Origin: Laspinema palackyanum D2a | Lineage (GTDB): Bacteria; Cyanobacteriota; Cyanobacteriia; Cyanobacteriales; Laspinemataceae | NCBI GenBank assembly: GCA_025370845.1 | Contig: JAMXFF010000005.1 | Coordinates: 103,134-167,133, forward strand | Length of the DNA: 64,000 bases | Direction: 5' to 3' | Shown here: positions 1 through 8,093 of the stretch, in pieces | Layout: the number at the start of each line of letters is the position of its first letter | Numbering within the stretch: position 1 is the stretch's first letter | The notes under the pieces: generated by a model | The model's input: only the letters and a program-made list of their open reading frames with translations | Told to the model about the DNA's origin: nothing | The model's database searches: none | Translations under genes and position numbers: made by a program

Positions 1-93
1 CTTGAGCAGATCGAGGAGATCTGCGGATTCGACTAAAGTCATCAGGGTGTTGAATTGCCCGAGTTCCTGGGCGGTTTCTATTAAGTCAGCCAT
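1..93 (-). CDS. Fasciclin (FAS1) domain protein, N-terminal fragment
   Basis: The first 31 codons of a minus-strand gene that runs off the left edge. The translation starts MADLIETAQELGQF and continues NTLMTLVESADLLDLLK, the usual start of short cyanobacterial FAS1-domain proteins, where an amphipathic helix precedes the H1 motif. The ATG is preceded by a purine-rich AGGGAGAAAT sequence that can act as a ribosome-binding site. FAS1 proteins are generally surface or periplasmic adhesion-like modules. No signal peptide is visible here, which matches the single-domain cytosolic-looking cyanobacterial forms. The rest of the domain lies outside the window. Confidence 0.75.
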   Translation of the reverse strand, partial: MADLIETAQELGQFNTLMTLVESADLLDLLK

Positions 94-197
94 GAGTGAT
101 TTCTCCCTAAAAATAGGATTTTTGTTGATTTCTGTTTAGAAATAACATGAGAAATCAGCCCAAGCCCTCTTTCACAGGGATGAACTTCTGGGTGAAT

Positions 198-1178
198 TTA
201 TTGGCTGACGGTAATCCCCCGATCGCGCAGTTGTTGGACAAAAAACTCTTCTAGCGAAGCACCTGTTAGGTCAATTGTAATCAGCTTACCTCCCATGAGT
301 TGCAAGCTGGCGAGGAAATCCTGGGGCGACCCTTTTAAATGCCCTTGCCAGCGATCGTCTTCTAAGTCCAAGTCGGGTAACCACTGTTTAAGCACTTCTA
401 AATTCCCTCCGACTCCTTTGACAAAATACAGGTCAGAAGTCCCCAGTAATTCCTTGAGGGAACCGGAACAAATTAATTCCCCTTGAGCGAGGATGGCGAC
501 GCGATCGCAAATTTTTTCCACATCGGCGAGGATGTGACTGTTAAAGAAAATCGTTTTCCCTTGTTCTTTCAGAGAAATAATAATTTCCCGCATCTGATAG
601 CGTCCCAAGGGGTCTAATCCCGACATCGGTTCATCTAAAAACACCACATCCGGATTATTAATCAGTGCCTGGGCCATGCCAATTCGCTGTAACATCCCTT
701 TAGAATAGTTACGCAGAATCTTATTCCGAGCGGTGGCTTTGGCGAGGCCAACTAGATCCAATAGATCGGGAATGCGCTGACGCTGCTCAGTGGCGGGAAT
801 TTGGAATAAGTTCGCAGTAAAGACCAAAAATTCCCAGCCGGTTAGATATTTATAAAAATAGGGATTTTCTGGGAGATAACCAATGCGTTCTCGAACAGCG
901 CGATCGCCCAAAGGCTTTCCAAGTAATAACCCGCGACCCCCACTCGGACGCAAAATGCCCAATAAAATTTTCAGGATGGTTGTTTTCCCGGCCCCATTTG
1001 GGCCCAGCAACCCAAAGGTTTCTCCCTCATACACGGTTAGGGTGCAGTTTTTGAGGGTTTCGACTTGTTTGTTCATCCAAAACCCAGTGCGGTAAGCCTT
1101 TCTCAATTGAAAGGTCTCGATCGCTGGCACTCGCTCAGTGGTTATCGGTTCGGTAGGCCAATCAACGACAGAATCCAT
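198..1178 (-). CDS. ABC transporter ATP-binding protein
   Basis: A 326-aa ATPase subunit of an ABC exporter. Seen: Walker A GPNGAGKTT near residue 60, Q-loop region GYLPENPYFYKYLTG, signature-like YSKGMLQRIG, Walker B VVFLDEP followed by MSGLDP, and the switch histidine in NSHIL. The region after residue 230 matches the C-terminal extension of CcmA/NatA-type ATPases (DUF4162-like). Family knowledge: these pair with an ABC-2 type permease, but no permease gene lies beside it in this window, so the substrate is unknown. The start gives about 20 residues before the conserved fold begins. The divergent region on its right side carries only repeats. Confidence 0.93.
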   Translation of the reverse strand: MDSVVDWPTEPITTERVPAIETFQLRKAYRTGFWMNKQVETLKNCTLTVYEGETFGLLGPNGAGKTTILKILLGILRPSGGRGLLLGKPLGDRAVRERIGYLPENPYFYKYLTGWEFLVFTANLFQIPATEQRQRIPDLLDLVGLAKATARNKILRNYSKGMLQRIGMAQALINNPDVVFLDEPMSGLDPLGRYQMREIIISLKEQGKTIFFNSHILADVEKICDRVAILAQGELICSGSLKELLGTSDLYFVKGVGGNLEVLKQWLPDLDLEDDRWQGHLKGSPQDFLASLQLMGGKLITIDLTGASLEEFFVQQLRDRGITVSQ

Positions 1179-1298
1179 GTCCGTTTCCCAATTTCGTGCA
1201 ACCTAATCTTGTTCTATCTTGTCCCGAATTTACCCAAGTTTGCCTCATTTTACATCGTTTCAGGGGCAAGATTCTCTGGATTCCAAGGGATTTTAGGA

Positions 1299-1543
1299 CG
1301 GATGGGGCCTTGATTAGAGGGGTTTGGGGTGTTTTTTCTTCTTGGGGGATAACGACTGAAGTCGTTACTACGAACTGAGGATGGGAGCCTGATTTAGCTG
1401 GGTTTGGGGCGGTTTTTCTTCGACTTGGGGGATAACGACTGAAGTCGTTACTACGAACTGGGGATGAGGGTCTCGATTATAGGGGTTTGGGGCGTTTTTT
1501 CTTCGACTTGGGGGATAACGACTGACGTTGTTACTACGAACTG
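1299..1543. repeat. Three tandem ~82-bp units with a palindromic core
   Basis: Three successive units (about 1299-1377, 1378-1460, 1461-1543). Each holds a G-rich GGTTTGGGG..TTTTTTCTT stretch followed by GGGGGATAACGACTGAAGTC and then GTTACTACGAACTG. The core AACGACTGAAGTCGTT is a near-perfect palindrome. The third unit has drifted (ACTGACGTTGTT), breaking its arms. The same core occurs four more times near 38.4-38.6 kb, so this is a dispersed family. The stretch lies between two divergent genes and contains no convincing coding sequence. Confidence 0.85.
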
Positions 1544-1618
1544 TTGCTTTAATGCTTTTGCTGATCCTGCTGCGACTGCGAAATAGAATGGTTTTAGGGA
1601 GCAAGAGGAAAAAATCCA

Positions 1619-1804
1619 ATGGATCGGTCTAAAGTTATAGCTATTATTACGGGTGCGATTTCCATTTTGCTGGCGATCGCCTACCTGATTGTTGTTCAGT
1701 TGCTTGATTTTCGCGGGGAAATGTTACCGGCTCCCATTGATACGGGAACCCTCATTCCGTCAACCCTGGTAACTGTTGCTACTGTTATCACCCGTCTATG
1801 CTGA
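1619..1804 (+). CDS. Small single-pass membrane protein
   Basis: A 61-aa protein with a basic N-terminus (MDRSK) and one hydrophobic helix (about residues 7-29, VIAIITGAISILLAIAYLIV and onward), followed by a short polar loop and a second weakly hydrophobic tail. Its stop codon lies inside the next gene's start region (7-bp overlap, 1798-1804), so the two are probably translationally coupled. I do not know a function for it. The overlap and the clear membrane segment support a real gene rather than a chance frame. Confidence 0.65.
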   Translation: MDRSKVIAIITGAISILLAIAYLIVVQLLDFRGEMLPAPIDTGTLIPSTLVTVATVITRLC

Positions 1805-2685
1805 TCAAAAATGTAGGAAGAATCACAGTTCTGTTAGTCCCCTTGGGGTTGGCGTTACCTGTTGCTGCAGCTAACCCAGCACACCTACAGCAACTCTTGG
1901 ACACCAATCGTTGTCCGGGATGCGATTTGCGGGATGCTCAATTAGAAGGGGCGAGCTTGCGCGGTGCCGATTTGTCGGAAGCCAATTTACAGGGGGCCAA
2001 TCTCCGAAATGCGGATTTGCGGTATGCCAATTTTCGCAGGGCGAATTTATCCGAAGCGATTCTGATTGCCTCAGACTTAGAAGCGGCAAATTTTAGTCAG
2101 GCGAATTTACAGGAGGTTGATATCCGAGGCGCCAATCTCAAGGATGCTGTGTTGACAGGAGCAAATACTTGTGGTTGGCAGCGACAAGATGCTCGGTTAC
2201 AAGGGGTCAATTTGCAGGAGGCGGGGTGCATCCGTCCTACCCCGGCACCGGCACCGAATCCGGCACCGAATCCGGCACCGAATCCGACACCAGAGACAGG
2301 GGTACTTCCCCAGAGGCAAGCAGCCGCATTGCTGCGGGACTGGTTAACGGCTAAAGCTAACATTTTTGCGCCTCCATTTGATCGGGAATTATTGGGGAAT
2401 TTGACGACGGGAATTTTATATGCAGATTCTCTCAATTCCGTGACTTGGTTAGAAAATAATAATGCGTTCTATCAATATGGGGTGCAGCGAGTAGAATCAA
2501 TAGAGCGGTTTGTGACCGAAGGAAATCGGGCGACATTAGAAGCTAGGGTGACGGAAGATTACACCTTATATGAAAATGGACGAGCCGATCGCGATCGCGC
2601 TAGTTTTGGCACGAATTTAATCCGGTACAATTTACAACGGGTCAACGGTCAGTGGAAAATTGCCGATTATCAGGTGATTAATTAA
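1798..2685 (+). CDS. Exported pentapeptide-repeat protein with C-terminal IMS/ARC6-like domain
   Basis: A 295-aa protein in four parts. An N-terminal signal peptide (VGRITVLLVPLGLALPVAAA) is followed by a CPGCDLRDAQL entry and about 16 A(D/N)LXX pentapeptide repeats (residues ~38-145), which would form a right-handed quadrilateral beta helix. A proline-rich linker with PAPNPAPNPAPNP repeats follows (residues ~150-168). The C-terminal ~120 residues (WLTAKANIFAPPFD... to ...GQWKIADYQVIN) resemble the DUF4101/IMS domain of the ARC6/Ftn2 family. Likely periplasmic or lumenal. It overlaps the upstream small membrane gene by 7 bp. The binding partner is unknown. Confidence 0.85.
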   Translation: MLIKNVGRITVLLVPLGLALPVAAANPAHLQQLLDTNRCPGCDLRDAQLEGASLRGADLSEANLQGANLRNADLRYANFRRANLSEAILIASDLEAANFSQANLQEVDIRGANLKDAVLTGANTCGWQRQDARLQGVNLQEAGCIRPTPAPAPNPAPNPAPNPTPETGVLPQRQAAALLRDWLTAKANIFAPPFDRELLGNLTTGILYADSLNSVTWLENNNAFYQYGVQRVESIERFVTEGNRATLEARVTEDYTLYENGRADRDRASFGTNLIRYNLQRVNGQWKIADYQVIN

Positions 2686-2761
2686 AGGGGGTCGGTGAGC
2701 AGAATTGCTCTCATCAGGGTGTTTCAACTGGATAGGGTTTACGAAGGGAGAGAGTGAGTTA

Positions 2762-3883
2762 ATGACAGGGCAAGAAGCACAAAACAATTTTAATTCTTCT
2801 ATTCACTCATCAGAGGAGAATGAGGAAGAGGGTCTGATTGTCATCCAGATGAATAATCCGAAAGCCTGGTACGATCGCGCCGGTTCTCTTTATCAGTTAG
2901 GACGCTATGAAGAGGCGCTAGAGAGCTATGAGAAGGCGATCGCCCTTGATGAGAACTATGCCGATGCCTGGAATAATCGGGGGATGACCCTGAAGTGTTT
3001 GGGACGTCATGAAGAGGCGGTGACGAGTTATGAGAAGGCGATCGCCCTCCAGGCGGATTATTACCAAGGGTGGAACAACCTCGGGAATGCTCTGGTGGAG
3101 TTAGGACGCTATGAGGAGGCAGTGGCAAGTTACCAACGGGCGATCGCGATTTCTCCGGAGTATTGTCAAGGGTGGCATAACCAAGGGGAAGCGTTAGCGG
3201 CGTTAGAACGCTATGAAGAAGCAGTTGCTTGTTACGATCGCGTTTTAGTCCTCAAACCTACCTGGCGGGAAACGAAACGGTTGCGACGAACGGCGATGGC
3301 GAAGTTGCAAGAGAGGCCCCCTAGTCCCAAACCGGCGACGCCAGAACCAGTGGAAATCCCTGTTGCTCAGAAACAGGAGGAAATTGTACCCAAATCAGTC
3401 CCCAGTCAGCCGGTGGTTCCCCTGGACCATCCCAAACTAGCCGCCTGCGATCGCATGGTGAAACGCTATCCTGATGATCCCGAAGCTTGGGTGGATCGGG
3501 GCAGTGCTTTAGCGGAATTAGGATGCTATGAGGAAGCGGTTACCAGCTATGATCGCGCCCTTTCCCTGGATCCGGATAATTGGCAGGGGTGGAAAGATCG
3601 GGGAGTCGCCCTGAAACAGTTAGGGCGATCGCAAGAAGCCCTCACAAGTTATGAGCGGGCGTTAGAATTGCAACCTCCGGCCCCTACCATCACGCCAGAA
3701 CCTGCGGAGGCATCTGTGGAGGTTTCTTCTCCAGATAGGGTCCCTCCGTCTCCGGTGGAGGCTCCCTTGCCCGAGATAGTCCCAAACCCCACCCCAGTGC
3801 GGCGATCGTCGAGTCCAGTGGGGCGTGTGATCCGTTGGATGCGGCGATGGACTGTCCGGCTATGGCGACGCTTGATCGGATAG
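2762..3883 (+). CDS. Tetratricopeptide-repeat protein
   Basis: About 373 aa from the ATG at 2762, which has an AGGGAGAGAG ribosome-binding site just upstream; a TTG 57 bp earlier is a weaker alternative. Four TPR units with the pattern AWYDRAGSLYQLGRYEEALESYEKAIAL occupy residues ~35-175. A proline-rich linker follows, then two more TPRs (residues ~230-300) and a Pro/Glu-rich segment. The C-terminus is strongly basic and Trp/Arg-rich (RVIRWMRRWTVRLWRRLIG), which suggests membrane or nucleic-acid association. It is a protein-interaction scaffold without a catalytic domain; the partner is not evident from neighbours. Confidence 0.85.
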   Translation: MTGQEAQNNFNSSIHSSEENEEEGLIVIQMNNPKAWYDRAGSLYQLGRYEEALESYEKAIALDENYADAWNNRGMTLKCLGRHEEAVTSYEKAIALQADYYQGWNNLGNALVELGRYEEAVASYQRAIAISPEYCQGWHNQGEALAALERYEEAVACYDRVLVLKPTWRETKRLRRTAMAKLQERPPSPKPATPEPVEIPVAQKQEEIVPKSVPSQPVVPLDHPKLAACDRMVKRYPDDPEAWVDRGSALAELGCYEEAVTSYDRALSLDPDNWQGWKDRGVALKQLGRSQEALTSYERALELQPPAPTITPEPAEASVEVSSPDRVPPSPVEAPLPEIVPNPTPVRRSSSPVGRVIRWMRRWTVRLWRRLIG

Positions 3884-4875
3884 TTTAGACCTTGAGTGCT
3901 GGTTCCACGGGAGATTGACCAACCAACTCATGAACAGGAGGGTTTAGTTACCCAAGATCGGGGAATAGCGATCGCAGAATCCCTGGGTGGTCAGTTGGCT
4001 GGTTTCTCCAACAATCAGCGCTTTGCTCTGAACTGGACAGTGCTTAGTGCCTCGATGCTTACAAGTTTCACAGCTTTGCATATCGGAAAAAAATAGGAGA
4101 AGGTTTTTGCTCTATCAACTTAACAAAGATTCACCAAATTTCCGAAGTGACTTACGCTACAATCCCCGAAATCGTTACATCTTGTAATCTTTTAATCCAA
4201 GGGCGATCGCCAATCCACTCTCCCCCCGGCGATTCTTCCTTCCGGCCCCAACTTATCCCGATCGCAATATTGTCCTCGCCTAGGGGGATTCCCTCCGTTC
4301 CTCCCTGAGAGCCTCTAATCTACGAGTATTCAAAAAATTTAAAAGATTGAAAGACTGATAGATAAGGATTTTCGGAATAACTGAAGTCGCCTCAGTCCGG
4401 CCTACAAAACTTTAAAAAATCCCTCTAAATCCCGAGTCCAGTTTTTCATACCCTCCCTACCCACTCTGCCCAGCCGATCCTCTCCACATTCCCTTGAGTA
4501 CCTCTTTAGATAGAGATGAGAGAGAGGCTTTAGACCCATCAGACAATGCTCGCTAGACTGGACCCATGTCAATCATCCAGGTGGCAGGGATCAACAGTTC
4601 CTGGAGTTACCTCTTTAGATAGAGACACGCTTTAAACCCATCAGACTATCCTAGATAGAGTTGAGCAGTGTCAATCATGCTCTGGGCCGGGATCAACTTA
4701 AAATGGCGTAGTCTGGCGGAAATTTTAGCCAAATCACCCAAACTTTAGAGCCGATTTAATTTGATTTAACAAAGACTTGATCCCTTAAATTTTATTCCCT
4801 AAATTAGCCCTTTCTCAAATGATTAACAAATGAAAAAAAGGGCATCTTAATACTCATAACCATAAGGAATCTTCT
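3884..4875. other. Gene-free stretch upstream of small gene at 4876
   Basis: Almost 1 kb without a convincing gene. The 66-codon frame at 3896 has no ribosome-binding site and no recognisable composition. The stretch holds the duplicated segment described at 4495-4700 and, just before the small gene, an inverted repeat GCCCTTT...AAAGGGC (about 4808-4844) followed by CATCTTAATACT. The long leader suggests a regulated or processed 5' region for the small gene. Confidence 0.5.
4495..4700. repeat. Diverged ~100-bp tandem duplication
   Basis: Two copies (about 4495-4599 and 4602-4700). Both run through TACCTCTTTAGATAGAGA, then AGACCCATCAGAC or AAACCCATCAGAC, then GTCAATCAT and GGGATCAACA or GGGATCAACT in the same order and spacing. 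Each copy begins with the small inverted repeat CTCT-TTAGAT-AGAG. The pair lies about 180-380 bp upstream of the small-protein gene at 4876. Confidence 0.8.
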
Positions 4876-5175
4876 ATGCAAGCTCTTAAAAGTCCTCTAA
4901 CTTTTTCTAAATCTTCCTTCCCTAACTGTTCAGTTAAAAGCAGTTTCAATTATACTGAAAAAAAGCAGAAAGTTTACAGCTCTGATACTTTACCTAAATC
5001 CGATATTGCTGAGTTGTTTTTCTCGGTTTGGCAACATCATGAAATGACTGAGACAAATCGTCAAAGGTTAAAATTTGCCTTATTAAGTTATCATGAACTG
5101 AACGAATCGGACTATCGACTACTCGATCGCCTCTTGCACGCGGTAAAACGCGGATGGATTAAAATAATAGACTAA
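4876..5175 (+). CDS. Small conserved protein, LLHAVKRGW family (paralogue A)
   Basis: A 99-aa protein. The last ~57 residues (DIAELFFSVWQHHEMTETNR through to HAVKRGWIKIID) align with the products at 25739 and 32647 of this window. Shared features are an aromatic-rich first helix (ELFF/W), a turn before MT/IT/LT, a Leu-rich second helix, an acidic (S/E)E(S/E)D turn, and the terminal RLLHAVKRGW-K--D motif. The first ~40 residues are low-complexity and Ser/Lys-rich and are absent from the paralogues. It stands alone with long flanking DNA and a strong terminator downstream. No enzymatic motif is visible; the compact all-helical pattern would suit a small regulator or adaptor, but that is inference. 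Confidence 0.75.
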   Translation: MQALKSPLTFSKSSFPNCSVKSSFNYTEKKQKVYSSDTLPKSDIAELFFSVWQHHEMTETNRQRLKFALLSYHELNESDYRLLDRLLHAVKRGWIKIID

Positions 5176-5314
5176 GTTCACCGAGAACTCAATAAAACAA
5201 ACTGATTTTTCTGACCCTACCTTTGCAGGCTTATCCGGGATATCCGCAGAACAGTGGCGGTGACGGGTTGAATTTTTATAGATCCGGTGAAAATTGAATA
5301 TAAATCAATTGACG

Positions 5315-5352
5315 ATTAATGCCTTCAGGGGTCTGAAGGCATTAATTTTTTT
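5315..5352 (+). terminator. Rho-independent terminator
   Basis: A perfect 14-bp stem (ATTAATGCCTTCAG / CTGAAGGCATTAAT) with a four-base GGGT loop, running into a T tract at 5346-5352. It lies about 140 bp after the small gene ending at 5175. Confidence 0.88.
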
Positions 5353-5463
5353 AGTTCAAGGGTTAGGAATTCCCGGGGGGAAGGTGCATCTGATTCATCA
5401 ATTCTATCTTTAAGCAATAACCGATAGATGGGACACACCTGACTGAAACTCCAGGGAAAAACC

Positions 5464-6627
5464 CTAGAGTTTTAACCGGAACAATAAAATCTGATTCACT
5501 TGGTCCGGATTAAAATTATCATCACTGATCAGGATTAAACTTTGACTGCCGTCGGAAAAACGGGGCCCAAGGGTCATCCCTTCCAGATTGTCTAACTCAA
5601 TTCCTAAATCTTGTAAGTTTAAAAGCAACCGCTTCTTAATGGGTTCAACCTTCTTCAATTCCCCTTTTAAACTGGCAATTCGGGAAGTGTCGGTGGCGCT
5701 GCCGGTTTGAATTTCAAAGAGTTTTGCACCGAAACCGAGAAACCCAAAATGGCGCTCTAAACTGAGCAAATGCCCTCCCTGTTCTAAGGCTAATAATTCT
5801 GGTAACCCCTTGTACAGACTCCAGCGAATACTCTCATCCAGGGTGTAAAGATTTTCAGAAATTAAGATGGGGGGACCATCGGAGATTAGATAATGAAGTA
5901 AGCGGTTTTTAGGGGGGAGTTCGGCATCGAGTTCATCTAAATCTTGTACGAGGGGTGCTTCCGTGGCGGTAAACAGGCGATAGGGATCGACAGTGGCATC
6001 CCCAAATCCTCGGGGATTGAGGGTGAGGGACTCTAATCCGAAATTATCTTGGATGCCTTGGGTTTGATTCTCAGCAGTATCGGGGATGTAGCGTTTGGGA
6101 AGGGTGATATCCCGGACAAATTGGCCGGTTTCTAGGTTGATTTCGTGGATAAAGGGTGCCAACCCTTTGCGCGCAATCCCTTCGCTGGCAATATAAACAC
6201 TGTTGGGGGAGGCAAAGGCGATGCCTTCTGCATCAATTTCACCAATGGGATAAGGGTTGCCGTCTTCTCCTTTGAGAAAGGTGACAGATTCGATGTCAAC
6301 GCTGGCGATTTTAGGCGGATCGGAACTGTTAGAATCCAAATTCAGTTTAAGGGTATAGAAGCGGGCGGGGGCATAATGTCCGCGATCGTCGGAGATGACG
6401 TAGAAGCGATCGCGTTGGCGATCGTAGGTGATGCCGGATAATCCACCAACGGGGGTATCCTGAAATGGACGTTTCGGCAGTTCATACTCGTCTAAAAATT
6501 CTACGGACAACCCCAGAAATATGCGCTCTTGTGCATTGACTTGGGGCAAGGCACAGGCGGTTAATACCGTCGATAGCACCAGTGCCAATGCCGTCACCCA
6601 GGGGAAAATTTGAAATTTGCGCCAGTT
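5464..6627 (-). CDS. Phytase-like esterase-domain lipoprotein
   Basis: About 387 aa. I place the start at the GTG at 6625-6627 because a GGAGG sequence lies five bases upstream; a TTG 39 bp further out has none. A hydrophobic N-terminal segment ends in the lipobox-like LTAC, so the mature protein is probably a lipoprotein. The body (GGLSGITYDRQRDRFYVISD, then EIDAEGIAFASPNSVYIASE, then LEGMTLGPRF..LILISDDNF) matches the 'esterase-like activity of phytase' beta-propeller family (PF13449). The specific substrate is unknown. It is transcribed away from the TPR gene at 6795. Confidence 0.87.
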   Translation of the reverse strand, partial: NWRKFQIFPWVTALALVLSTVLTACALPQVNAQERIFLGLSVEFLDEYELPKRPFQDTPVGGLSGITYDRQRDRFYVISDDRGHYAPARFYTLKLNLDSNSSDPPKIASVDIESVTFLKGEDGNPYPIGEIDAEGIAFASPNSVYIASEGIARKGLAPFIHEINLETGQFVRDITLPKRYIPDTAENQTQGIQDNFGLESLTLNPRGFGDATVDPYRLFTATEAPLVQDLDELDAELPPKNRLLHYLISDGPPILISENLYTLDESIRWSLYKGLPELLALEQGGHLLSLERHFGFLGFGAKLFEIQTGSATDTSRIASLKGELKKVEPIKKRLLLNLQDLGIELDNLEGMTLGPRFSDGSQSLILISDDNFNPDQVNQILLFRLKL

Positions 6628-6794
6628 CACGATCGCCTCCAACCCTTGAAAATCTAAACAGTTCAATTTTCAATTTAACAAATTGATGGCTCTATTGGCA
6701 GAGTGCCTATCTCTTTCATCAGTCCCGAACCCCGGTTATGTCGAGCGATTAAATTAAACCGTTAACCCGTTGCGTGAATTCAAAAATAAACGAG

Positions 6795-8090
6795 ATGAAA
6801 ATTATAACCGGAGTAAAACCTGGAGGAAATCCTTACCGAATCGCCCCAATTCGACTACACCGAAACCGGGCTTATTTTGGGTTGTTTTTGTGGATTTTAG
6901 GCTTGACTTTTTCCGGGTTTAATGCTTCAAGTGCCTTGGGACAACTGGAAAATTCTGCACCACCCCTGCTGCCTCCAAATCCGTTGGAAGTGTTGATCCC
7001 TGACCCGTTAGTGCCGAATCCCCCCAAGAAAAATCAATCTTTAACCCCGGAACAACTGCGGGAGTTAGAATTGGCTTTAAATATTTTAGATGCAGAAGCC
7101 TCGGCCGAGTTAGCGGCTGGAAATAAGCCCGCAGCGTTTACGATTTGGTATCGAGAATTGCGGTTATGGCGTTATTTCGGACCCTTGCCGGAGGTGCGCG
7201 CTTTAACTCGGGTGGGGGCGACTGCCTGGGAACAACAAGAAATTACGGCACTGCAAGCGATTGATGCTAGACTCAAGGTGATTCATCAAGAGTATTGTCT
7301 GAGTCCTCAAGTTTGTGAATTGCCCCTGTTACAAGCCTTAGTGATGGGATTTGAAACCGTGCGATCGCGGGATTTAGCCTTAACGGTTTATCAGCAATTA
7401 CTCACCGATGCGCGCGATCGCAACGATGCCGCCGCAGAAGAATCCATCCTCACCAATATGGGTCGCCTCTATCTGGAAAAACTGGATTATGTCAATGCGT
7501 CAACCCCTTATCAAGGATTACTCTCCTTTGCGGTACAACGACGCGATCGCCTCCAAGAATTGTCCTATCTCGAACAACTGGCTTTTATCTACACCCAGGC
7601 GAATGATTCCCAAGGGGCAGTCGCTACAAGGGAACGACTGGTCACCCTTTATAGTAACCCCGAAGATATTAGCAAAATCCCACAACTCAAACTGGCGATC
7701 GCCACGGATTATGAACGTCTCGGGCAACTGCAAACGGCGATCGCCTCCTATGAAGAAGCCTATACCTTCGCCTGGACTCAACAACAATTTTACATCGCCA
7801 GCGATGCCCTAGAACGCCTCGCCCGCCTCTATACCACCCTCGAACAATTCGATGCCGCCTTAGAAGTTTATGAAGCTTTATTAATCGTTGAGCGTCGCGC
7901 CTACAACTTATATGGGATAATGCATACTTATGATCGCATCGGTCAAATTCATCAGGGACAAAATGCCTATCCCCAGGCCATCCAAGCCTTCCAAAATGGT
8001 TTGGAGATAGCCCAACAACTCAAATATCAAGAGACATATTTCACTGAACAAATTGATCGACTTGTTCGCCGATCGCGTCCATTATTCTAA
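6795..8090 (+). CDS. Exported TPR-repeat protein
   Basis: About 431 aa from the ATG at 6795; a GTG seven codons earlier is possible and neither has a clear ribosome-binding site. A hydrophobic segment (AYFGLFLWILGLTFSGFNAS) near residues 26-45 is followed by ALGQ, resembling a signal peptide with a long basic n-region. After a proline-rich linker, the C-terminal half contains helical TPR-like units (ILTNMGRLYLEKLDYVNAST, LAIATDYERLGQLQTAIASY, ALERLARLYTTLEQFDAAL, YDRIGQIHQGQNAYPQAIQ). It ends 3 bp before the decarboxylase start, so the two may share a transcript. Function not known. Confidence 0.8.
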   Translation: MKIITGVKPGGNPYRIAPIRLHRNRAYFGLFLWILGLTFSGFNASSALGQLENSAPPLLPPNPLEVLIPDPLVPNPPKKNQSLTPEQLRELELALNILDAEASAELAAGNKPAAFTIWYRELRLWRYFGPLPEVRALTRVGATAWEQQEITALQAIDARLKVIHQEYCLSPQVCELPLLQALVMGFETVRSRDLALTVYQQLLTDARDRNDAAAEESILTNMGRLYLEKLDYVNASTPYQGLLSFAVQRRDRLQELSYLEQLAFIYTQANDSQGAVATRERLVTLYSNPEDISKIPQLKLAIATDYERLGQLQTAIASYEEAYTFAWTQQQFYIASDALERLARLYTTLEQFDAALEVYEALLIVERRAYNLYGIMHTYDRIGQIHQGQNAYPQAIQAFQNGLEIAQQLKYQETYFTEQIDRLVRRSRPLF

Positions 8091-8093
8091 TCC

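Noticed and set aside
3896..4096. 66-codon plus-strand frame after the TPR gene
   Set aside because: No ribosome-binding site, no recognisable composition, and followed by clearly non-coding DNA.
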